Origin: Neoechinorhynchus agilis
Taxonomy: Eukaryota > Acanthocephala
NCBI GenBank assembly: GCA_051530055.1
Contig: CM121342.1
Location: 13,888,001 to 13,952,000 of the forward strand
Length of the DNA: 64,000 nucleotides
Direction: 5' to 3'
The translations under genes and the position numbers were made by a program. Positions 39,586 to 46,883 of this stretch are shown here, in pieces. The stretch's first letter is position 1. Each line of letters opens with the position of its first letter. Below the pieces are notes generated by a model. The model was not told the origin of the DNA and made no database searches. It worked only from the letters and a program-made list of their open reading frames with translations.

Positions 39586-40300
39586 AAAGTTTTATAATTT
39601 GTTAACAATACGCGGAAATGATCAAATAAAAAATACCGGAAATCAGTCAGACGAAAACTGCAAAAAGTTTCCTTTGCTGAACATCTTTAGTGGGCAAAAA
39701 TCGAACAACTTTCTAAAGGGCACCTTTAGCGTTCATTACTAACAAACAGTAAGTAGCGGTTCTAAATTGATGCCCGATGAAGATATTGGCTCATTGAGTC
39801 TCCGAGGGAACTAGAAATTAAAGAAAAATTTAATACTGGGGTTAGATCTAAGCTTTTGCATAATCCGATTTGACACTTTCTCTTAATTATTCTTAAAGTT
39901 TTATAATTTGTTAACAATACGCGGAAAAAATCAAAGAAAAGATACCGGAAATCAGTAAGACGCAAACTGCAAGAAGTTTCTTTTGCTGAACATCTTTAGT
40001 GGTCAAAAATCGAACAACTTTCTAAAGGGCACCTAAAGCGTCCATTAATAACAAACAGTAAGTAGCGGTTCTAAGCCGATTCCCGATGAAGATATTGGCT
40101 CATCGAGTCTTCGAGGGAACTAGAAATTAAAGAAAAATTTAATACTGGAGTTAAATCTAAGCTCTTGCATATTCCGATATGACACTTTCTCTTAATTATT
40201 CTTAGAGTTTTATAATTTGTTAATAATACGCGGAAATGATCAAAGAAAAAATACCGGAAATCAGTCAGACGCAAACTGCAAGAAGTTTCCTTTGCTGAAC
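39586..40300 (+). repeat. Segmental duplication inside the satellite, copy B, at the array edge
   Basis: Partner of 30630-31344. It forms the last two and a third units of the array, so the right edge of the satellite is itself a copy of an internal block. The array then breaks off in mid-unit after TTTGCTGAAC at 40300. Confidence 0.85.
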
Positions 40301-41595
40301 AGAAATACTGTCTCTGGAAGCTGACGAGCTAATCTGGCTCAAGTGCGGTTGTGCCAAGCCGTATCGTGGGTAAAGCAGTGAAGTTCTTGTCTCTGTGTCC
40401 ATAGTACCTTTTTAAACTGTGAACATGATCTCGCAAAGGCACTGTGGCTGATCTGTTTATAATTCGCGCATTTTCGAGACGTTTTGGACTATTCTCGCTG
40501 TTGCGGTCCTTAGCGCAAAAGGGGCCTCGACTTGAAAAAATAATCTCTTGCACCTGAACTTTTTTCGAATTTCTTTGCGGTCGGTAGGGATGCGATGATA
40601 AGCCTGACACAATGAACGTTGACTCATAATTACCTAACGTAATATTTATTACAGATAAGTCAGAGTGTTTGCTTCGAAATCCACGAATTGTTGAGCCAAA
40701 AAATTCCCAGCAAAGTGTATTGTGGGTTTCCCGACGAAATACGAAATTGATCTTATTCGGTGGCATTCGTCCTTCAATGTTTTCAGCCAAGGAGCAAAAA
40801 GTATAGTGCATGTTTTCTGTGGATTGGTCTGGGTTGAATGTGAGGTGGATAAGACGTTAGACATTGTTCCAATCATTCTCCTCCTTCATCCGGATTATCA
40901 GAACGTTTGATATTTTCAGCATCGCTGTTTATGAAACGTCCGAAGGTCACCCTGTCACGCTCAAACAAACGGGTTTGTGGAAATACTCATGGGACATTCA
41001 AACGTCGGATAGGAATATCCAGAGCGCCCGACACTTAGATATTCAGTACTCAGCAGGCGATCAACATAAAAAGCAGCTCATGACGGTAAAGCTCTAATAC
41101 GTGAGTTCAAGCCGTGGGAGAAGGTGTTGATAAGAGATAGCCGTCGAAGCGAGTAGTAATCCGGGTAACATTCGAAATAGAACAACATGGTCTTCTTACC
41201 AAATCGGAAACAGGGACTAGTCAAACAGAAGGCACGCTACAGATATCAAGAAAAGAATCCAGGAAACAAAGGAATCACCTGCAGGCGAGGCTTTGATACA
41301 GCAGGCGATCGATTCCGATATGCAGAGTCCGATAGGTATGGACGAACAACTGGCGTTCTTGATACCATTTTCTTGTACGGTGTCCAACTCTCGACATTTA
41401 GATAAATCGCGCGGATCAAAACGCATGAGAAAGTTTAAGGTAAATTCTATCCAATTGTTCCTTCGAGTGGATGTGTATTCTCAATGGCGAATTGTAACAC
41501 ACTCGAGCTTTATTATTGAACTCTTCATTGCGAATGTTCAAGGCCTCAGCCTCCATTTCAAGCATCTAAAAATGGATGTAGTGAGGATACCTAGG
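40301..41595. other. Unrecognised DNA right of the satellite
   Basis: A minus-strand open frame of 160 codons (40329-40811) is the longest here, but it shows no motif I recognise, no start context and biased low-information composition. A plus-strand frame at 41187-41405 is likewise unidentified. CAGCAGGCGATC occurs twice (near 41050 and 41300). The region may include the decayed remains of the adjoining Penelope-like element or another repeat. Confidence 0.4.
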
Positions 41596-41599
41596 TTGG

Positions 41600-42480
41600 T
41601 AGCCTTGACTCGGGTGCGCAGGACCGTCAATTCCCGAGGTGATGTTTCACCACCTGCGCTGAAGTCCCATGAAGATTCCTCGTCGGAAATCTTAGAGAAT
41701 TATTGTTCTTGTTCCCTTCCATTGTTTCCTCCATGTTAATGAGCAGAGATTCTTTTATCAACCTGCTTTGCAGGTTCCTCTCGGTCATCCTTGTACACCC
41801 GTTTTCAAAATCGATTCTGTGGTCGTTTTTGATAGCGTGATTGAATAAAGGTGACGGCACGTCACTTCGTCGTAGCGGATACTCATGTTGCTTGACTCTT
41901 TTTCGCATCCCCTGTTTTTTCTGTCCAACATAGACTTGGTCGCAATCCTTACAGGTTATCGAATATACCACGCATCGATTTTCCATAAGCTGTGATAGTT
42001 TCACTTTCAATATCCCGCTCAGTTTGGGTGGGAACCACATTCGTCGAGTTTGATTTTCTGAACAAGTATGTCAGCATGTTACTCGTCCTCGTTGAGATGA
42101 TCTGAGCTCGAATGAATTTCTTCTCCAAACCGTCTCTATCATCACTTTCCGCCGTGCTCTTCGCTCTAGCCAATGCCATCCTTGTCCTGAAGTTTTGTAA
42201 AGATGCTCTCTATGTCCTTCCTCATCACATGGACATTGCTTGCGATTTTTATGGCTCGCTTGAAGATGTTTGCTACAGCATTGATTTTGTAAGCTTCTGC
42301 AATGGTTCGTCCCTTAGGGTATACCTGGCTTATGTAATTGCGAATCAACACATCTAAGAAACCTTTTCGTGAAATTAAGAGAAGTGCTCGAGTAAAACGC
42401 TCAATAAACGCCATCAACGCTTTCCTTCCTTTATTGATTTCGAATCTTTCTATCTCAACTTTATACATAAACATTTGTAC
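41600..42480 (-). mobile_element. Penelope-like element fossil, C-terminal part with GIY-YIG nuclease
   Basis: The minus strand carries the post-RT region of a Penelope-like element followed by its endonuclease. The nuclease is recognised from CVVYSITCKDCDQVYVGQ, the GIY-YIG first strand with the Cys residues usual in this family, then RKRVKQHE, FNHAIKNDHRIDF and a late RLIKESLLINM helix. Upstream parts (ALMAFIERFTRALLLIS, GFLDVLIRNYIS) fit the linker between RT and nuclease. The RT core itself is missing, and the copy is degraded with several breaks. The non-LTR insertion at 42545 starts about 65 bp beyond its 5' limit. It complements, but is not contiguous with, the RT fossil at 3.7-4.6 kb. 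Confidence 0.85.
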
Positions 42481-42531
42481 GAAAGTGATTCCAACTTCTA
42501 CTGTAAAAAATTGTCATGAACGTTCTGAGCA

Positions 42532-42544
42532 ATTAAAAGAAATT
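42532..42544 (+). repeat. Target-site duplication, left copy
   Basis: ATTAAAAGAAATT, identical to 45614-45626. The two copies bracket the non-LTR insertion exactly, one next to its inverted segment and one next to its short A-rich tail. Confidence 0.9.
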
Positions 42545-45372
42545 CCCCTGTTTCTGCTGCAAGTCGTCTTCCGAGTTCGGCACAAAAGCTTCGTGCCGAA
42601 GATCCCAGCGCCCCTTGTGTCTCCACGCCGAAAGGAAGGAAAATGTAATTTTGTTTCAGCTCATTGTATTTCTCCGCTTTCCTCCTTTCGGCGGCACTCG
42701 CTGCTCCTCCTGTCTCCGCTAAAGCATCTTGCCGGTTGGACATGGCGAGTGAGTCCACGCATGTTGCGTCCCAAATTAGACTCTTCCCTTCTTTCCAAGG
42801 GAAAACGGTCATACCGAAGGTGATTGGGCTCCAGGATGGTTGGAACGTGGATCGAGTTCAGAGCTCTGCGTGCCTTGGGAAACGACCGCTCGATCTCTTG
42901 CAGTAGAGTCCATGTCTCCCAAGCACGTCAACTTTTATTCCACATCGGCACTGGTGTGGGGCACAGGTTTGAAGTCCTAAACGTAGAGCGACGGCTATTC
43001 GAACTGTCTCGTCGTCCAGCAAAGTTCCCAAAGTACCAATTGGCAAAACGTTCAACCATGCGCCTGACTCCTTCGAGGAACTGGCCACAAGTCTAGCTTG
43101 AGACATCTCGTCCATCTTGCCTTTTAGTTTGTTGTGAGCCGTCAGGATTAAGGGTTTATCCCAAGCAGATTGTTCGTGCGCGTTGGTTGGAGCTTGTTGC
43201 AGACCGGTCTGCGAGAGCCATGATGTGACTCCCTGTTTCAATAGTTTGCATGGCTTCGGCATTCTGTTTAAAAGAATTTCCCCCTGTAATTCCTCCGTCT
43301 TGTGCACCGAGGATACGAATGCCGGAAGGGCCAAACCAGCCACACTTCGTAAGCCTAAACCTCCGTATTTGATCGGAAGGGCAGCTTGTTGCCAAGCTTC
43401 ATCAGTGATGGCGCAGTTCGTTACCTTCTCAAGATGCTTTTTCATCAAACCATCTAAGTCAAGGAGACGTTTGGTGTGTCGGAAGTACGGGGCTGCTCTC
43501 ATCTTGAACATAAGCCTCGGTATGTATAGGCAGTTTCTCACCAAGAAGAGAGCTTCGTGTGCATTCAATTCTTGAACGCGGGAGCACAAAAGATCCAGTT
43601 TAGGGAGCTCTTCTTCAATCTCGCGATCTATGTTCGCATCCAGGACGCAACTGCCGAGAAGAGTGAAGCTTTGCCGGTTGATTAATCGGATTCCTGGGGC
43701 AACGGATTCGAAGGACTGCATTATATCCGCCATGTGAGAATGTGAAATATTTAGTGGCAATAGTTCACACTTCGCGGGGTTGACACGTAGGCCCAATTCC
43801 GCAGCAGAAACAAGCAGGGATTGCAGGTCTTCTAGAACCGTCTTTGGGTCACCGCCCAATGTCGCGTCATCCAAGTACCAGACGTTCAAACTTACCTTGA
43901 GCTTACGAGATATTCCATTGGTTGTTAAGGAAAATCCTATGGGGCCGAGAGGATCGCCTTGTTGCAGGCCTGTTTCGGACCAAATGGTGTGCTCGTTGAA
44001 ATGTAGAGGTGTCTTAGAACCATACGCCTTCACAAAGTATTCATAGGCTTCAGGTAATTCTCGAGCAATGGTAATTAGCAAGGCTGTTCGATCGACTGTA
44101 TTAAAGGCGTTCGAAAAATCGACTTTTAGGACAACCGTTGGGGTGGCAGAGGCGTCGATATAGGTACGTGTGGAGTGCACTATCGCTTCCGCTCCGCATG
44201 GAGTACAGCAGCCCAACTGAAAAGGTCTGAGTTGCCCACCTACACTTTCGCTCAGTCGCTTACACAAAATCTTCCCTGCCAAACGTCTTAGAGTGCAGCC
44301 CACAGCTATCGGACGAATATCTCCGTTTGATTTGGAAAGGGCGCAAAGAGATGCCGAGAATAGAAAATTCGTTGCTTCAAGTGGGAGAGGTCCATTTATG
44401 ATTTCATCGACCACATTAACGAGTTCGGTTTCGAGCTTCATTCCCATCACTCCCGTTCCAAATCCCAACATATCCTTGATGTGTTGGGGTCGAAGTCCGT
44501 CGGGTCCATGTCCCGACCCATTGGGGAACGAGGATACAGCACATCTAAGTTCCTCCCGCGTGCACCTCGTCGATTGACGCGACTTTTCCGGTATCGGGGG
44601 CAAAATCGGTGGCAAAGCTGAAGGATGCTTACTTCTCAACGCCTCCAGTGTCGAGCGGTCGTTGTCCGCAAACGTAGCTGTGGAACTGAGTAACCTGACC
44701 GCTCCACGGACATCTGCGTCTGCCAATTTGGCAGAAATCCTATTACTCAAATTATAAGGACGGCCGAAGGGTCCTTCTGGACGTTTCTTGGTAAAGTTTG
44801 ATTATTGTAACTTTTCGTCACAGCCTCCTCAAAAAGTCGATCAAAATTGGTTATCCGCTGCTTGATGGTGGTTGTGAGGTTGGACTCGGGGTCACGGCTA
44901 GTACTCAGAACCAATTTTGGAAAGGCGAATAAACGTGAATAGTTTGTATTCGTCGGTTCAGATAGGCAGTTTGCCAGCAGCTTCGAGAACATTTCACAGC
45001 AGCTGTTCCTGGCTCCTTTTGGAATCCTCTTCAAGACCGTTTTTGGAAGATATTGTAAGAGGCGCTTCATCACATTTTGAGTTTCGTGACCGTCGATGAT
45101 AAAAGGTTTGTCCAACACTGGTGGAAGGGAAGATCTAGGGCATCGAGATCGTACCGGGCCATGTTTTCGAATGAGCCCACTTATCGTCACGCCTATGACG
45201 TGATCGCATACAGTACAGCGAGCCGAAATCGAAAGCGAAGTGGGCGGAGGGAAGAGATCTGCCTCCGTTTGGCATGAGCGGGCTTATTTTGTAGTTGATC
45301 TTAAGATTGCTGAACTCCGATTTTTGTAAATATTGCTTGTAAGTTTTTAAAAACGATTCAGTTGTTTGCAAG
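42545..45372 (-). pseudogene. Non-LTR element ORF (zinc finger, RT, CCHC, RLE), inverted 5' segment
   Basis: Reading on the minus strand from high to low coordinates there is a Cys2-His-type finger (CTVCDHVIGVTISGLIRKHGP, near 45170-45235). Next comes an RT domain in a 630-codon open frame (42858-44750) with NGSGHGPDGLRPQHIKDM, a palm motif VLKVDFSNAFNTVDR, GLQQGDPLGPIGFSL and the catalytic WYLDDATLGG. A knuckle CAPHQCRCGIKVDVLGRHG and finally the RLE (42545-42812) with WDATCVDSLA, RRKAEKY and FLPFGVETQGALG follow. Frames change between the N-terminal part and the RT (near 44750) and between the knuckle and the RLE (near 42815-42860, with some sequence missing relative to the 51.7-kb copy), so this copy is probably not active. 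Its last codons run into flanking DNA because the 3' end lies in the direct segment. Confidence 0.85.
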
Positions 45373-45613
45373 AATGAGCTGAAACAAAATTACATTTTCC
45401 TTCCTTTCGGCGTGGAGACACAAGGGGCGCTGGGATCTTCGGCACGAAGCTTTTGTGCCGAACTCGGAAGACGACTTGCAGCAGAAACAGGGGAGCGACG
45501 CGAGAGGATTTTCCTGATACAAAGAATAAGCCTCGCAATCCAACGAGGAAATGCGGTCAGCGTCCGGGGGACGATTTTATCATTTTAAAATAAATTGTAG
45601 AACATGAAAAAAA
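45373..45613 (+). mobile_element. Non-LTR element 3' end, direct segment
   Basis: It encodes the RLE C-terminus from NYIFLPFGVETQGALG through ELGRRLAAETG to RISLAIQRGNAVSVRGTIL, a stop near 45586, and a short 3' UTR ending in an A-rich tail. The final residues match the 51.5-52.1-kb copy (ISIAVLRGNTASIRATI), which confirms that this is the natural 3' end. Confidence 0.85.
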
Positions 45614-45626
45614 ATTAAAAGAAATT
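45614..45626 (+). repeat. Target-site duplication, right copy
   Basis: ATTAAAAGAAATT, identical to 42532-42544, directly after the A-rich tail of the insertion. Confidence 0.9.
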
Positions 45627-46061
45627 TGAACTTCACCAAGCCCAATTGTTTATAAATATGGCACAATCTATCTCTGAAAGCGAACACTCGGTCTTTGTTG
45701 ATTCAAAGTGAAAAAGCCAAATTCGAGAGAGGGGTTATCTTAACATAGAGCAGGTCAATTTATTATTTTTTATTCGAGTAAACAAAACAAATACGAATTG
45801 TATTTTGAATAAACAATAAAAACATAAAACAAAACATGAAAGGCAAAAAGGGTGCCGTTTATCCTTTGAGTCGGTCGCGAATAACCGCAAACGATAGAGC
45901 CATTGATCGCCTCGTTGAACTAATTTGCTTGGTTGATTTCCTTCTTGAGCTGATTATCCGCCGAGTCGATTTTCGAGTGGTACGCTGCCTTTTTAAAAGT
46001 TGGCTCACTACCAGATCGAGATGATTGCTCGTATGAGTGCCGAGCTTAAAGAAAACGAGTT
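45627..46061. other. Spacer 3' of the 46-kb gene
   Basis: A basic minus-strand frame (45859-46065) and another minus frame (SEPTFKKAAYHSKIDSADNQ) could be an extra 3' exon of the gene at 46062-46574, but no clear acceptor decides this. AT-rich sequence at 45750-45830 would suit a 3' UTR on the minus strand. Nothing else is recognised. Confidence 0.35.
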
Positions 46062-46574
46062 TCAAAAAAGAAGGGTATTAGGAAACACGCTTTCTACACC
46101 AAAAGACTCTCCTAGTTTTCGCTTTATTTTCTTCGTCAGTCGCCGAGCCATTTTCTCACACTGATCGTCCATTCGTCGCGATATCTCTGGATTCTGCGAT
46201 GGAGGACTCAATACTCTGGTCATCGTCGTGGTCAACTCGACCATGCATTCGTTCATAAGGCTAGTTATTGATTTTGCATGATCTTGAAGTTCTTTTATGA
46301 CGTCACGTCTTAAATTCTCACACTGCTGGCTCAGTAGCAGTTGATTGGTCGGTGGAGACGAACTAATGACAGGTTGCGTAGGTACGTCCGTATTTCTATC
46401 TTCGGACGGAAAATCCAAGTTGAACTTTTCAAACGGCCTCGGTTGGCTGTTACTGGTGCTTGAATCCGGAAACCGATTTTGACAATCGGGTTTTAAAGGC
46501 TGACTGAACGTTTGTTGTTGTCGAGCTGCTAAAGCCTTTTGCGCCCACGTCGATCCACATTGTTTGTTAAGCAT
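46062..46574 (-). CDS. Hypothetical protein, ~170 aa, polar with a C-terminal helical segment
   Basis: I do not recognise the family. The open frame from ATG at 46574 begins MLNKQCGSTWAQKALAARQQ, is rich in Ser, Pro, Gln and Asn up to about residue 90, and then becomes helical: QQCENLRRDVIKELQDHAKS, a Met/Thr-rich stretch and a basic segment RRLTKKIKRKLGES. It ends in FPNTLLF. The start at 46574 is preferred to an in-frame ATG at 46622 because a TTGGTAG acceptor-like site lies five bases upstream of it and the extra 16 residues are purely hydrophobic intron-like sequence. The gene lies downstream of RRP12 on the same strand, about 310 bp away. It may continue into another exon beyond 46062. 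The composition looks like real protein, but expression is unproven. Confidence 0.45.
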   Translation of the reverse strand: MLNKQCGSTWAQKALAARQQQTFSQPLKPDCQNRFPDSSTSNSQPRPFEKFNLDFPSEDRNTDVPTQPVISSSPPTNQLLLSQQCENLRRDVIKELQDHAKSITSLMNECMVELTTTMTRVLSPPSQNPEISRRMDDQCEKMARRLTKKIKRKLGESFGVESVFPNTLLF

Positions 46575-46664
46575 TATACTACCAATACAAAAACATGCGA
46601 AAATAAACACAATAATAATCAAACTAAAATTTGATATACAACATGGAAGAATCGCAGAAATGTC

Positions 46665-46688
46665 GTCACTGTACGCACAGTGACGTCA
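46665..46688. promoter_or_regulatory. CRE-like palindrome with adjacent perfect hairpin
   Basis: GTCACTGT-ACGC-ACAGTGAC is a perfect 8-bp stem with a 4-nt loop (46665-46684). It overlaps TGACGTCA (46681-46688), the palindromic CREB/ATF consensus. It lies about 90 bp upstream of the minus-strand ATG at 46574 and about 200 bp past the RRP12 stop, so it could be a promoter element of the small gene. Function is inferred from position and consensus only. Confidence 0.4.
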
Positions 46689-46861
46689 TTATTGCCAAAT
46701 CATCAAATGTGGGCTCATTCAAAGTCCGTCTCAGGGATCTTTTTCATTCTTAAAAGTTTTAGGAGAAGGCTGTTAAGTTTCTTTTGACCGTTTATCGAGG
46801 CAATCAACAATGGTGATGCAGAACGGTGTCGGCATCATTTAGAGTTAAACATTTACTTTTT

Positions 46862-46867
46862 TTTATT
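46862..46867 (-). terminator. Polyadenylation signal AATAAA of RRP12
   Basis: The minus strand reads AATAAA about 17-22 nt beyond the RRP12 stop codon at 46884, followed by an A-run. This is a normal distance for a compact invertebrate 3' UTR. Confidence 0.6.
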
Positions 46868-46883
46868 AAAGCTTTGAGTAAAA

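Larger units (their letters stand above)
6172..40300. repeat. 309-bp satellite array, about 110 tandem units
   Basis: One continuous head-to-tail array of AT-rich units, mostly exactly 309 bp, fills 34.1 kb. Each unit contains landmarks in fixed order: GCGGTTCTAAACCG (hairpin-forming), GATGCCCGATGAAGATATTG, GAGTCTCCGAGGGAACTAG, AAGCTTTTGCATAATCCGATG, the 10-bp palindrome TTGTTAACAA, ACGCGGAAA, CAGACGCAAACTGCAAGAAG and GAACAACTTTCTAAAGGGCACC. Units at about 19-26 kb are the most alike; units beyond about 30 kb carry more indels, as expected where homogenisation is weaker near an array edge. A few partial units occur (around 9250, 26435, 35565 and 37625). The array starts inside a unit at 6172 and stops inside one at 40300. 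About 45 units keep a 67-codon minus-strand open frame; I do not call it a gene. A centromeric or heterochromatic role is possible but not shown. Confidence 0.97.
42545..45613. mobile_element. Non-LTR retrotransposon with restriction-like endonuclease, 5'-inverted insertion
   Basis: This is a single 3,069-bp insertion between 13-bp target-site duplications. It consists of an inverted 5' segment (42545-45372, minus) followed by a direct 3' segment (45373-45613, plus) ending in a short A-rich tail. The two segments overlap by about 121 bp of element sequence, identical between 42545-42665 (complement) and 45373-45494. This is the geometry produced by twin priming in LINEs: two cDNAs made from one RNA and joined head-on. 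The element encodes an N-terminal zinc finger, reverse transcriptase, a CCHC knuckle and a C-terminal restriction-like endonuclease (RLE), as in the R2-like early-branching LINE groups; the exact clade is unresolved. Perfect identity of the overlap suggests a young insertion. Confidence 0.88.

Noticed and set aside
6662-40274. Dozens of 67-89-codon minus-strand open frames at ~309-bp spacing as separate genes
   Set aside because: They are the same stretch of each satellite unit repeated. They have no family motif, and more than half of the units have lost the frame.
6172-40300. CRISPR-like array
   Set aside because: The whole 309-bp unit repeats with no unique spacers, and the context is eukaryotic.
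6172-40300. CENP-B box in the satellite unit
   Set aside because: The CCCGATGAAGATATCGA stretch looks similar, but the fixed T and the spacing to CGAA of the consensus are not met.
40329-40811. 160-codon minus-strand open frame as a gene
   Set aside because: No recognisable motif, no start context and no neighbouring exon; it may be chance or decayed repeat.
41187-41739. Overlapping plus-strand frames at 41.2-41.7 kb as a gene
   Set aside because: They overlap the minus-strand Penelope fossil or unrecognised sequence and show no domain.
42545-45613. Two independent oppositely oriented LINE insertions
   Set aside because: One pair of 13-bp target duplications encloses both segments and their overlap is identical, which favours one twin-primed event.
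46575-46622. Hydrophobic N-terminal extension (MIIIVFIFACFCIGSI) of the small gene as a signal anchor
   Set aside because: An acceptor-like TTGGTAG lies between it and the next in-frame ATG, so it is more likely intron or leader region.
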